Positions 53,355 to 62,688 of a DNA stretch of 64,000 nt are shown here, one piece after another. The translations under genes and the position numbers were made by a program. The notes under the pieces were generated by a model that saw only the letters and a program-made list of their open reading frames with translations, had not been told where the DNA came from and made no database searches. The DNA comes from Tunturiibacter gelidiferens (GTDB lineage: Bacteria > Acidobacteriota > Terriglobia > Terriglobales > Acidobacteriaceae), in NCBI RefSeq assembly GCF_014201335.1, contig NZ_JACHEB010000004.1, positions 496,001-560,000 on the forward strand. The letters are read 5' to 3'. Numbering within the stretch: the first letter of the stretch is position 1; each line of letters begins with the position of its first letter.

Positions 53355-54503
53355 ATGAGTCCGATCAGTTTCAGGCACCTCGCCACTCTCTTGTTCTGCT
53401 TCGGCGCCTGCCTGTCGTCAGGCTGCAACGCCAAGCAGTCCGATCCCAAAAGCGAAGCTCCTCCCACGGCCATCGTTCAACCCGACGCTGACCCGAATCT
53501 GGTTCACGTCGATCACCCGGATCAATTCACGCTCGTTGCTGCGACCGACTATGCAGCCGCCTCTTCCATTCAGGTCACTGGCACAGTCAATCCCGACATC
53601 TCCCGCACCATTCCCGTAATCTCCATCGCCTCTGGCCGCGTCGTTGAGGTACACGCGCGCATCGGCGACTATGTTAAAAAGGGCCAGCTTCTCATGGATG
53701 TTCAGAGCACCGACGTCTCGGGCGCTTTTAGCTCCTACCTGAAGGCGGTCAACGACGAGCGCCTCGCCAAGGTTCAGTTCGAAAGGGCCAAGCTCCTCAA
53801 CGATAAGGGCGCTATTCCCAACAGTCAGGTCGAGATCGCTCAGAACGCCGAGGATGACGCGAAAGCGGCGCTTACAGCCTCGGAAGAGCAGCTCCGCGTT
53901 CTAGGCGTCGACAAAGATCACCCCGCCGCCACTGTCAAAGTGTACGCTCCGGCCTCCGGCTTCATCATCGCCCAAAACGTTACCAACGCCGCCGCTGCCG
54001 GAGTAACCTTCGCCGGCTCGTCCAATGCCTTCACGATCGCCGACCTCTCGCATGTATGGATCATCTGCGACGTCTACGAGAACGACCTTCCAACTGTGCA
54101 TCTCGGCCAGAAGGCGGACATCCGCCTCAACGCCTATCCGGACCGTGTCCTCACCGGCGTGATCAGCGACATTGGCGCCGTCCTCGATCCGCAGATCCGT
54201 ACCGCAAAAGTTCGTATCCAGGTTGAAAATCCCAATACCTTAATGCGCATCGGCATGTTTGCCACTGTCACCATTCACGGGAAGAATTCGCAGACCCACG
54301 TGCAAGTCCCGGCGACCGCGGTTCTTCATCTGCATGACCGCGACTGGGTCTACACTCCTGTCGGCGATGGTAAGTTCCGCCGGGTACCGGTGCGTGGAGG
54401 CGCATCCTTACCGGGCAATATGCAGGAGATTATCTCCGGCCTTAACGCGGGCCAGCAGGTCGTCACCAACGCCCTCGCTCTCCAGAACACGGCGGATCAG
54501 TAA
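53355..54503 (+). CDS. RND efflux adaptor lipoprotein (CzcB-like)
   Basis: A 382-residue periplasmic adaptor with a lipobox (LSSGC, Cys about 24). Motifs: IASGRVVEVHARIGDYVKKGQLLMDVQSTDV, a helical hairpin (about 135-180), VYAPASGFIIAQNVTNAAAAGVTFAG, IADLSHVWIICDVYENDL and VLDPQIRTAKVRIQVENPN. It links the inner-membrane CzcA-like pump to the CzcC-like channel. The stop overlaps the pump's ATG by one base (TAATG). Codons are strongly C-ending. Confidence 0.93.
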   Translation: MSPISFRHLATLLFCFGACLSSGCNAKQSDPKSEAPPTAIVQPDADPNLVHVDHPDQFTLVAATDYAAASSIQVTGTVNPDISRTIPVISIASGRVVEVHARIGDYVKKGQLLMDVQSTDVSGAFSSYLKAVNDERLAKVQFERAKLLNDKGAIPNSQVEIAQNAEDDAKAALTASEEQLRVLGVDKDHPAATVKVYAPASGFIIAQNVTNAAAAGVTFAGSSNAFTIADLSHVWIICDVYENDLPTVHLGQKADIRLNAYPDRVLTGVISDIGAVLDPQIRTAKVRIQVENPNTLMRIGMFATVTIHGKNSQTHVQVPATAVLHLHDRDWVYTPVGDGKFRRVPVRGGASLPGNMQEIISGLNAGQQVVTNALALQNTADQ

Positions 54504-57500
54504 TGATTCGAGGGCTCGTCGACTTTGCACTGAACAATCGATGGATGGTTCTCGGTCTCTCCATCCTGCTCTTCGGTTGGGGAATCGTCTCCTTCCATAA
54601 CCTGCCCGTCGAGGCCTATCCCGACGTTGCCAACAACTACGTCCAGATCATCACGCAATGGCCCGGACGCGCCGCGGAAGAAATTGAACAGCAGGTCACG
54701 ATCCCGCTCGAGATCGGCATGGCCGGCATTCCCCACATGACCCATCTGCGGTCGACTTCTCTCGCCGGCATCTCCAGCCTCACTCTCATCTTCGACGACG
54801 AATCCGTCAACGATTGGAATCGTGAAAAGGTCCTCGAGCGGCTCTCTCAAGTCACGCTTCCCCCTGGCCTTCAGCCTCAGATGGGCACCGACTGGAGTCC
54901 CGTCGGGCAAATCTACTGGTACACCCTGCGAAGTACCAACCCCCTCTACGACAACATGGACCTGAAGTCGCTTCAGGACTGGACAATTGAAAAGCAACTC
55001 AAATCGGTCCCCGGTGTCGTTGACGTTTCCAGCTTCGGAGGTATGACACGCGAATACCAGGTCCGCGTTGATCCCGACAAACTCGTCTCGTATGGCGTCA
55101 GTATCGGCCAGGTTGAGCAGCAACTCGCCAACAACAACACCAACGCCGGCGGCAGCTTCATTGAAGAAGGCCAACAGCAAATCAACGTCCGTGAGGTTGG
55201 TCTCTACCGAAGCACCCACGATATCGAGGAGACCGTCTTAAAGACGCAATCCGGCGCTCCGCTCCGCGTGAAAGATATCGCTACCGTCACCCAGGGCCCC
55301 AAGATCCGCCTTGGTCAGATCGGAAAATCATGCCGGTTTGGCGGCACTCCAAAGCCCCAACCGCTCAACTCCTCTACCGCCAGCGACCCATGTATCGACC
55401 ACAGTGAAAAGTCGAAGAAGGACGAACACGCCATCAACCGCGAGGATGGCAAGATCATCGATGACCCCGATGTCGTCGAAGGGATCGTAGCGTTGCAAAA
55501 GGGCGATGACTCCGAGTTTGCTCTCGCAGGGATTCACGAAAAGGTCGACGAACTCAACACGCGTATCCTTCCGCCCGGCGTAAAACTTATACCCTTCCTC
55601 GACCGCAGCGACCTTCTCCACTACACCACCCACACGGTGCTGCACAACCTCACTGAAGGCATCATCCTCGTCATCATCATCCTCTTCCTCTTTCTGGGAA
55701 ACGTCCGCGGCGCTCTCATCGTCTCGCTGACCATCCCGTTCTCCCTACTGTTTGCCTCCATCTGCCTCGACCTCCGTCACATCCCAGCCAATCTGCTCTC
55801 CCTCGGTGCACTCGACTTCGGCATGGTCGTCGACGGTGCCGTCGTGATGGTCGAGAACATCGTTCGGCACCTCAGCCACCAGCGCAAAGATACTCTCTCT
55901 CCAGCCGAACAAATTCGTGAGGCTGCGCACGAAGTGCAGCGGCCAGTCTTCTACGCGATTGGCATTATCATCACGGCCTACCTGCCCATCTTTACGTTGC
56001 AGGCTGTCGAAGGCAGACTCTTCCGCCCCATGGCCTGGACAGTGGCCTTCGCTCTTCTCGGCGCGTTGATCTTCTCCATCGTCATCGCACCGGTCCTGGC
56101 CAGTCTTCTGTTTCCGAAGGGTGCCTCAGAGTGGCAAAATCCCGTAATGGCGTGGCTCACCGACCGATACCGCCATGCCGCGCGTTGGGCCATCGAACAT
56201 CGCTGGGTCACTCTCAGCGGAGCAGGCTTCGCGCTCGCCCTAGCCCTCTTCCTCGGTCTAAGCGGCGTCATCGGTTCAGAGTTCTTACCCCACCTTGACG
56301 AAGGCGCGATCTGGGTTCGTGGCACTCTAGCTCCCAGCACCGGCCCTACCGAGAGCCTGCGCATCATGAATCAGGCGCGTATTGTCCTATCGTCTTTTCC
56401 CGAGGTGACAAAGGTAGTCAGCCAGACAGGGCGCCCCGATGACGGCACCGACGTCACCGGCTTCTTCAACACCGAATATTTTGTTGACCTCAAACCCAAA
56501 GCAGATTGGCGTCCTCCTTTTAGACAGAACAAGGATGAGTTGATTGGTGCGATGGATCGCGAACTCGAAAAGATCCCCGGCGTCATCTGGAACTTCTCCC
56601 AGCCCATCTCCGACAACGTCGAAGAGGCCGTCAGCGGTGTCAAGGGTGAGCTGGCAGTCAAGATCTATGGAGACGACCTCAAAACCCTCGAACAGCTGGG
56701 AGATCAGATCGTCTCCATCATGAGCAAGATCAAGGGCGTCCAGGATCTCGGTCTCTTCCGTGTCATCGGTCAGCCCAACCTGAACTACTCCGTCGATCGC
56801 CTCGCCGCCGCCCGATACGGCATCAACGTTGCGGATATTCAGGATGCTATCCAGACCGCCGTTGGTGGTAACGCGGTGACCCAGGTACTGCAAGGCGAAG
56901 CGCGTTACGACCTTGTCGTCCGGTACCCTCAGCAATACCGCGACACCCAGGATGCTATTGATAAAATCCGTCTCCTTTCCCCATCTGGCGAGCGCGTTTC
57001 GCTGGCCCAGTTGACCAAAGTAAAGATGGAGGACGGCGCTGAGACCATCGGCCGAGAGGCAGGGCAGCGTTTCGTTGCGATCAAATACAGTGTCCGCGAC
57101 CGCGATCTCGGCAGCACGGTCGAAGAGGCCATCGGCAAAGTCAACGATCAGGTCAAACTCCCGCCCGGCTACAAAACGGACTGGGCTGGGGAATACGAGA
57201 GCCAGAAGCGTTCTTCACGTCGTCTCATGTTGGTTCTTCCCATCACCATCCTGCTCATCTTCATCATCCTCTACTCCATGTTCCACTCCGGTAAGTGGGC
57301 CGGCCTCATTCTCATCAACGTCTCCATGGCTCCAGTAGGCGGGCTACTTGCATTGCTCTTCACCCACACCAACTTCAGCGTCTCGTCCGGCGTCGGCTTC
57401 CTCGCGCTCTTTGGCGTCTCGGTGCAGACCGGCGTCATCATGCTGGAATACATCAACCAGATGCGTGTTCGCGGCCACTCCATCGAAGAGTCCGCCATCG

Positions 57501-57742
57501 AAGGCGCGGTACTCCGCCTTCGCCCCATCATGATGACCATGCTCGTTGCCACCCTTGGTCTTCTCCCCGCTGCAACCTCGCACGGCATCGGGTCAGATTC
57601 GCAGCGACCCTTTGCCATGGTTATCGTTGGCGGCCTTATCGGCGCGCTCATGATCAGCGTCTTTCTTCTTCCCACCTTGTACGTCTGGATCGCAAGGCCC
57701 GACGACGTTCTGCCCACACCCGAGACGGAGTTCGAGAACTAA
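54503..57742 (+). CDS. Heavy-metal RND pump (CzcA family) with an inserted loop
   Basis: A 1079-residue HME-RND transporter. Signature DFGMVVDGAVVMVENIV in helix 4 carries the proton-relay Asp of the CzcA type (not the Cus type), with NLPVEAYPDVANNYVQIITQWPGRAAEEIEQQVT at the start and MLVATLGLLPAATSHGIGSDSQRPFAMVIVGGLIGALM near the end. Predicted substrates are divalent cations (Zn, Co, Cd or Ni). Between GQIGK and REDGKIIDDPD, where family members usually join closely, there is an extra piece at about 276-311 with Cys 277, Cys 297, His 300 and His 309. Starts in TAATG overlap with the adaptor gene. Confidence 0.94.
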   Translation: MIRGLVDFALNNRWMVLGLSILLFGWGIVSFHNLPVEAYPDVANNYVQIITQWPGRAAEEIEQQVTIPLEIGMAGIPHMTHLRSTSLAGISSLTLIFDDESVNDWNREKVLERLSQVTLPPGLQPQMGTDWSPVGQIYWYTLRSTNPLYDNMDLKSLQDWTIEKQLKSVPGVVDVSSFGGMTREYQVRVDPDKLVSYGVSIGQVEQQLANNNTNAGGSFIEEGQQQINVREVGLYRSTHDIEETVLKTQSGAPLRVKDIATVTQGPKIRLGQIGKSCRFGGTPKPQPLNSSTASDPCIDHSEKSKKDEHAINREDGKIIDDPDVVEGIVALQKGDDSEFALAGIHEKVDELNTRILPPGVKLIPFLDRSDLLHYTTHTVLHNLTEGIILVIIILFLFLGNVRGALIVSLTIPFSLLFASICLDLRHIPANLLSLGALDFGMVVDGAVVMVENIVRHLSHQRKDTLSPAEQIREAAHEVQRPVFYAIGIIITAYLPIFTLQAVEGRLFRPMAWTVAFALLGALIFSIVIAPVLASLLFPKGASEWQNPVMAWLTDRYRHAARWAIEHRWVTLSGAGFALALALFLGLSGVIGSEFLPHLDEGAIWVRGTLAPSTGPTESLRIMNQARIVLSSFPEVTKVVSQTGRPDDGTDVTGFFNTEYFVDLKPKADWRPPFRQNKDELIGAMDRELEKIPGVIWNFSQPISDNVEEAVSGVKGELAVKIYGDDLKTLEQLGDQIVSIMSKIKGVQDLGLFRVIGQPNLNYSVDRLAAARYGINVADIQDAIQTAVGGNAVTQVLQGEARYDLVVRYPQQYRDTQDAIDKIRLLSPSGERVSLAQLTKVKMEDGAETIGREAGQRFVAIKYSVRDRDLGSTVEEAIGKVNDQVKLPPGYKTDWAGEYESQKRSSRRLMLVLPITILLIFIILYSMFHSGKWAGLILINVSMAPVGGLLALLFTHTNFSVSSGVGFLALFGVSVQTGVIMLEYINQMRVRGHSIEESAIEGAVLRLRPIMMTMLVATLGLLPAATSHGIGSDSQRPFAMVIVGGLIGALMISVFLLPTLYVWIARPDDVLPTPETEFEN

Positions 57743-57804
57743 TGCTGTTCAACCGCGCAGGCCGATCTTCAACGACTCTCACCCAAGCCACGGAAGGAGG
57801 TTCC

Positions 57805-59106
57805 ATGATCGCAAAGTCAGATACAAGACACCGGAGCCTCCTCGCTGCTGCCTGCATTCTGTTCTTGCCCTGCGTCGGCTTCGCTCAGACTCCACAGCCT
57901 CCCAGCTCGCCCAACGCGATCACCATGCAGCAGGCCGTCGATCTGGCGCGCGCCAAGAATCCGACACTGCTAGCCGCGCAGCAGAACCTGCTCTCGGTCA
58001 AGGCTCAGGAGATCCAGGCCGGTGTCCGCGCCAATCCGTACTTCACCGCGTCCGGTGGAAACCTCACCGAAACCGACAGCAATGTCAATCCCTATAACTT
58101 CACCCTTGGCGTTGGGCGCCTCTTCGAGCGCGGAGAGAAACGCCGCTGGCGCCTCGATGTCGCCCGCTCCACTACTGTCCAGACAGACGCCCAGCTTCAA
58201 CTCACCATCCAGCAGACCATTCTCGCGGTCAACCAAGCGTTCACTAACTTCGTTATCGCTAAGGCCGCCAAAAAAATCGCAGACGACAACCTCGCCGACT
58301 ACAGGCGTGAACTGCAGATCAGCCATGACCGGTATATGGCCGGCGACATCGCCAAGCTCGACTTCGAGCGCCTCGACCTGCAGCTTGCCCAGTTTGAAAC
58401 CGATGAATCCAACGCCATCACCGCAGCCCAGCAGGCCTCCGACCAGCTTCAGGTCCTCCTCGGAAACGACAAGCCGCGTACTGACTTCGACGTGATCGGC
58501 GACGTCGTTCCCCCTCCTATCTCCTTCACGATGGAAGACCTCGAACTGAAAGGCCTGGCTGCCCGGCCCGACCTTAAGGCCGCCATCGCCGCGGTCGCCG
58601 TCGCGGACGCCAGCGTCAAGCTGGCCTACGCCAACGGTACCGCTGACCCCACGCTGGAGGCCGACTACAACCATAACGGCGAAAATGGCCTCCCCAACGA
58701 CACCGCTGCCGACAACTCCGTCGGCTTCGTCTTCAACATCCCGATCCGCATCTTTGACCGCAACCAGGGCAATAAGGAAACCGCCAAGTTCACCGCGCAG
58801 GCCAGCCGCTTTTCCGTTACCGCCGCCCACAACCAGGTCATCTCCGACGTCGACCAGGCGTACTCCGGATACTTCAACGCGAGAGTGCTCTCTGATCGCT
58901 ACAACGGCCACTACCTCGACGAAGCGAAGGACGTTCTCGATATCGCGCAGTTCAGTTACCAACACGGTGGTCTCGCTCTGATCGACTATCTCGACGCCCT
59001 CCGCCAATCGCGCTCGGTCACGTCGGACGCACTCAATGCATATTCCCAGACCTGGATGGCAATCCACCAGCTCAGTTTCGCCACCGCCACCGAGATGATC
59101 CCGTAG
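57805..59106 (+). CDS. RND outer-membrane factor (CzcC/TolC family)
   Basis: A 433-residue TolC-family protein. The ATG at 57805 has AAGGAGG just upstream and begins a signal peptide (LLAAACILFLPCVGFAQ); an in-frame ATG at 57742 overlaps the pump stop and could be used for coupling. TolC-like repeats: MQQAVDLARAKNPTLLAAQQNLLSVKAQE and LKGLAARPDLKAAIAAVAVADASVKLAYA, with GVGRLFERGEKRRWRLDVAR and YQHGGLALIDYLDALRQSRSV near the end. It completes the CzcCBA set. Confidence 0.93.
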   Translation: MIAKSDTRHRSLLAAACILFLPCVGFAQTPQPPSSPNAITMQQAVDLARAKNPTLLAAQQNLLSVKAQEIQAGVRANPYFTASGGNLTETDSNVNPYNFTLGVGRLFERGEKRRWRLDVARSTTVQTDAQLQLTIQQTILAVNQAFTNFVIAKAAKKIADDNLADYRRELQISHDRYMAGDIAKLDFERLDLQLAQFETDESNAITAAQQASDQLQVLLGNDKPRTDFDVIGDVVPPPISFTMEDLELKGLAARPDLKAAIAAVAVADASVKLAYANGTADPTLEADYNHNGENGLPNDTAADNSVGFVFNIPIRIFDRNQGNKETAKFTAQASRFSVTAAHNQVISDVDQAYSGYFNARVLSDRYNGHYLDEAKDVLDIAQFSYQHGGLALIDYLDALRQSRSVTSDALNAYSQTWMAIHQLSFATATEMIP

Positions 59107-59139
59107 TCGTACTAGGCCGAAACGGGTGGCATCAATTGC

Positions 59140-59330
59140 CAAGCGAAGGATCAAAAATAAAATTGAAAACGTGGCGTATTTTTTGCACCGCAAAAAGCGG
59201 ATGCTAGAAAACCACGTTTACCACGCAATGCACCACAGTCACACCACGTTTTCACCACGACTTGCAGCAGGAAATCGTGAAAAACCCCTGCAAAACACCG
59301 CAAACTCCACAGAAAACTAAAATCTTCGGT
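59140..59330 (+). repeat. CACCA-rich intergenic repeat, copy B
   Basis: Plus-strand tract with the words AACGTGGCGTATTTTTTG, AACCACGTTTACCACG, CACACCACG and TTCACCACG, flanked by A/T-rich words. The order of A/T head, GGCGNATTTTT, CCACCACGCA-like and CACC words matches the minus strand of 241-400. It fills most of the gap after the CzcC gene. No ORF or hairpin explains it. Confidence 0.45.
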
Positions 59331-59339
59331 GCGGCTCCG

Positions 59340-60137
59340 TTAGACCTGCGAGTTCTGAAAAGGAGAGTTGTGGATCTGCTCGTAGAAATTGCTCCGCTTG
59401 TAATTGCGAATGAAGTGCGAGCAGATATCTTCGTTGCAGGTGCCTTCAGTTGTCTGCGTCTTATGTTCGAAGCCACCAAGGAATGCGTTGGCGATATCGT
59501 GCTTGAAGTTCACGCGAGGGTACTGTGCGACGATTGTCTTCCGCAGATCATCGGGGAAAGTTTCATAGCCTATGCCAAGAACGTCGAGGCCAACCCCGTT
59601 GTAGAGCAGTTCGACCTCGATCGGCTTGTACTGTACTATGCCCGGGGTTGTGTGCAAAGAGATCGCATCCCATGCCACCTGAATACGCGCTGCCGGCACG
59701 TTATGATGCTCCAGGAACTGCCGGACGGCATTCGCACCATCGACCTCAAAACGATCCTCGGCGCTTGAGAACTTCTTCAGAAGTCCCATGTCGTGAAATG
59801 CAGCACAGACGAAGAGCAACTCCTGGTCGTAGTGCTGACCCGTCTGGCGGCCAAGTTCATTCGCCCAGAAGAACACGCGATGAGAATGGTTGAACAGCAA
59901 CTGCGTACTGAACTCATGAAGGAGTCCGGTCGCTTCGCGAGTCAGCTGCGTATCGGGAACTCCCGGCTGAGCGTGCTGGAACTTTTCCTGAGGCGCGGGG
60001 ACGGGCAGAATTACCTTCGGATGTCGAAAGGTAGGTCTCACTTCAGCGGTTGTTGTCTCTATAATTTTGGCTGGTGAGTTGCCGTCCGCAATTGCTTCTT
60101 GCGCAGCCGAACTGTTCGATACGGATTGTTTGGTCAT
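59340..60137 (-). CDS. HD-domain hydrolase, cyanamide-hydratase-like
   Basis: A 265-residue HD protein. The metal site includes NHSHRVFFW (His about 86), FVCAAFHDMGLLKK (HD pair about 115-116) and ISLHTTPGI (His about 160). The later block LYNGVGLDVLGIGYE and IVAQYPRVNFK follows plant/fungal Ddi2-type cyanamide hydratases. About 60 polar N-terminal residues precede the domain. It is 107 bp downstream of a GlxA-type regulator on the same strand. Substrate (cyanamide, nitrile or other) is not established by sequence. Confidence 0.88.
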   Translation of the reverse strand: MTKQSVSNSSAAQEAIADGNSPAKIIETTTAEVRPTFRHPKVILPVPAPQEKFQHAQPGVPDTQLTREATGLLHEFSTQLLFNHSHRVFFWANELGRQTGQHYDQELLFVCAAFHDMGLLKKFSSAEDRFEVDGANAVRQFLEHHNVPAARIQVAWDAISLHTTPGIVQYKPIEVELLYNGVGLDVLGIGYETFPDDLRKTIVAQYPRVNFKHDIANAFLGGFEHKTQTTEGTCNEDICSHFIRNYKRSNFYEQIHNSPFQNSQV

Positions 60138-60244
60138 CGGTTTATCTCCTATGCGGTTGTTCTCACTACGAAATCAGCTTAGATTCGATACCCGGATGCC
60201 GCCACGACATCCTTCCGACACTTTCGGACATCGTTATACGATGT

Positions 60245-61192
60245 TTACTTCTTTGCGCGCTTGAATCGCTCCGTGTATTCGCCCGCGGTAATCCCGATAA
60301 CGCGGTGGAAAGTTCGGCGCATGGAGTCTGCGGAGCCGAATCCACAGGCCTCCGCAATTTCTTTGAGTCCCATCGACGAACTATCAATCATTTGCTGAGC
60401 CGCCTCGACCCGCAGACGATCAACGAACTGCCCCGGGTTCATCTTCATCTCTCGCAGACATACGCGAGAGAAATGTCTCGGGCTCATTCCAATTCTTTCC
60501 GCAAGTGCATCAACCGACAAATTCGCTTTCAGATTTTCGAGCATATACACCTGTAATTCGCGTAGCGGCTCAGAGGTCGTGACCTGTCGGGAGAGCATGT
60601 GGCTGTATTGGGCCTGGCCTCCGGGCCGAACCAGGAACATGACAAGCTGTCTGGCGACACTCAGAGCGGTTTGGTGGCCGTGGTCCTCCTCAACGAGAGC
60701 GAGCGAGAGATCGATTCCCGCGGTGATTCCCGCTGAGGTGTAGATGGATCCATCGCGCAAGAAGATGGGGTTGGGAAAGACGTTCACTTTAGGAAACTCA
60801 CGAGCCAAACGATCACAGAATTTCCAATGGGTGACAACCCGCTTGCCGTCTAGAAGCCCTGCAGCAGCGAGCAGGAAGACGCCGGTGCAAATGGAAGCGA
60901 CACGTCGTGATCGTCCAGCGGCGTCGGCGATCCAGCGTACGTAATCGAGGTCGTACTCACCGCATTCGGCGCCAGGTCCACCAGCAATGACAAGAGTGTC
61001 AATCGAACCGGACACATTGGTGGCTGAGACTGCGCCGGATAGGGTGATTCCTCGATTCGTCCTGAGTTGTCCCGTTCCATCCAAGGAGACGATCTCCACT
61101 TGATAGTCCGAAACATTCGAGAACACTTCGAGTGGACCCGTCACGTCGAGGACCTGGACCGGTGGCGGCCCACTGATGACGACCTTGCGCAT
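60245..61192 (-). CDS. GlxA-family transcriptional regulator (DJ-1/PfpI plus AraC HTH)
   Basis: A 315-residue regulator: N-terminal DJ-1/PfpI-like domain (VQVLDVTGPLEVFSNV, LVIAGGPGAECGEYD, SICTGVFLLAAAGLLDGKRVVTHW with Cys about 102) and C-terminal AraC-type double helix-turn-helix (about 225-312: LSVDALAERIGMSPRHFSRVCLREM). The kept Cys suggests a ligand- or redox-sensing nucleophile elbow. The ATG at 61192 starts MRKVVISGP; longer starts to 61288 lack family motifs. Probably activates or represses the downstream HD gene. Confidence 0.92.
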   Translation of the reverse strand: MRKVVISGPPPVQVLDVTGPLEVFSNVSDYQVEIVSLDGTGQLRTNRGITLSGAVSATNVSGSIDTLVIAGGPGAECGEYDLDYVRWIADAAGRSRRVASICTGVFLLAAAGLLDGKRVVTHWKFCDRLAREFPKVNVFPNPIFLRDGSIYTSAGITAGIDLSLALVEEDHGHQTALSVARQLVMFLVRPGGQAQYSHMLSRQVTTSEPLRELQVYMLENLKANLSVDALAERIGMSPRHFSRVCLREMKMNPGQFVDRLRVEAAQQMIDSSSMGLKEIAEACGFGSADSMRRTFHRVIGITAGEYTERFKRAKK

Positions 61193-61288
61193 GAATCCAT
61201 AGTATTCCCGCGCGTCGGTCTCAGATTTCTTCGTTTCCTCCAAAGTACTTGCAGGAAAAGAGCGGAATAGTTGGGGAGAGGGTCCCAA

Positions 61289-61773
61289 TCAACATACCCA
61301 GACGCTTACGACGGAGCTGATATTGATGACGCTACCTCCGGTTTTTCGAGGGTGGGGAAGAGCTGCTTGAGTCACCAGGATTGTTCTAAGCACATTGAGG
61401 TCAAAGAGCCGGTGAAAATGATCGTTCGTAATTTCTTCCAAAGGAATGTACTCATACGCACCCGCATTGTTGACGAGAATGTCTACTGAGCCAAAGCCTT
61501 TGACAGCTTCCTCCAGCATGCTTTGTACCTCATCTCACTTTGAAACATCTGCGCGGAGCGCAATTGCTCTACCACCAGACGCCACAATGTCGGCGACTAC
61601 TTCATCCGCTTCTGATTTCTCGAGAGGATAGTTCACGATTACAGCAGCACCTTCCAGACCAAATCTGTGCGCAATCGCGGCGCCAAAACCCATTGACGCT
61701 CCGTTACGAGAGCTACTTTTCCTTTGAGCCGGCCATGACTATCTCCCGCTGAGTTTATTTTTTTAGTACTCAT
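61289..61773 (-). pseudogene. Decayed SDR oxidoreductase gene
   Basis: Starting at the ATG at 61773 the frame reads MSTKKINSAG...LKGKVALVT, then a one-base deletion near 61703 shifts it; the other frame continues GASMGFGAAIAHRFGLEGAA with the NAD-binding glycines. A TGA at 61535-61537 cuts VSK-DEVQ, then LVNNAG and SVINISSVVSV follow until the sequence stops matching near 61300, so about 100 C-terminal residues including the Tyr-Lys active site are missing. Three separate lesions show a dead gene. Confidence 0.88.
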
Positions 61774-61936
61774 GTCGAACACTCATTGACCGACACAAGG
61801 TGAGCACGACTAAACCGCGGTGAGAGTCATCCGCTATAGGCTTCCGAGAAAGGTACATATCGAAGCCTACACGCGGCCCAGGGTGACCACAAATGCGCTT
61901 CGATTGCTATTAGGAAGTATCCGCATCCGAGACACG
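61774..61936. other. Short gap between two pseudogenes, nothing recognised
   Basis: 163 bp between the SDR start and the TetR remnant. It probably once held the shared promoter of a divergent or tandem SDR/TetR pair; no operator was identified. Confidence 0.4.
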
Positions 61937-62321
61937 TCATGTTCCTCGGATTACTTCCGACAAGTCGACTGTGCCAAGGGGTCGAAAATCTTTTGCGTCA
62001 AAGACTGCGTCCCCTGCAACAGCCTCTCTCGATGAGCGTCTGTGCCTCGTCTTCAGGGGTGCCTTTGAGTTTTAACGTCCGATTGCTGACACGCTTCTTC
62101 AAGCGTCTCCCGAATCTATCCACTCAACTCCAGAAAGTGTTGCTACACTCTTTGAGGACAGCAACAACTAGGCTCGCTTTCGTCGGAAAGTGATGATGAA
62201 TACTGGCCTTCCGAATCTGGACCGCTTCAGCGATATCGGCATAGCTAAATGCTGAATAGCCGAGATCGGAGATCAGAGTACTGGCCGTCTGAAGGATGCG
62301 ATCTGCGGTTTCTCCGTGCAT
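61937..62321 (-). pseudogene. Decayed TetR-family regulator gene
   Basis: The ATG at 62321 starts a good TetR DNA-binding domain (MHGETADRILQTASTLISDLGYSAFSYADIAEAVQIRKASIHHHFPTKASLV). After NTFWS a stop at 62124 ends the frame. Beyond it, other frames show ETLEEACQQSD, then GTPEDEAQ, then REAVAGDAVFD, which are pieces of a TetR C-terminal domain in shifting frames. At least two or three frameshifts or deletions are needed, so it is a remnant; a short DNA-binding peptide could still be made. Confidence 0.8.
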
Positions 62322-62688
62322 GCTTATGTGACTACCTACTAGTAGGATGTAATGCAAAGAATTTGATCGCCTCGGGATGAGCCTTCTCAACGCGCAGAAG
62401 GGGTGGCTCTTGTCTCGAATGCAGCCTTCCCAATGCTGGACGTTCTTGCATCGACTAGCAAGTTGATGCGAGCAATTGTCATCTCGTGCTTTATGTAGCC
62501 CTGCGAATTACATCGACGTATTGGACACAGATTGGTGGATGCGACACATGCGTCAGCTCTCTGTGCGTTGAGATAGCTAAAGCGTCTCTGGTGACTCCGT
62601 AGAGCCGAATGTCTAACGTGTGTGGTTGCTCTGTCAAGGAATCATCTCTGTCAGTATTGGCCCACCGCAAAGGAAAGAGGGAAGTCCA
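62322..62688. other. Intergenic region before the cupin gene, nothing recognised
   Basis: 367 bp between the TetR remnant and the cupin gene with no believable ORF, hairpin or repeat. ORFs here are short and lack motifs. Confidence 0.5.

Noticed and set aside
57295..57741. Upstream extension of the CzcC-like gene into the pump gene
   Set aside because: Arg/His-rich out-of-frame reading of the CzcA end; the signal peptide begins at 57805 after a strong ribosome binding site.
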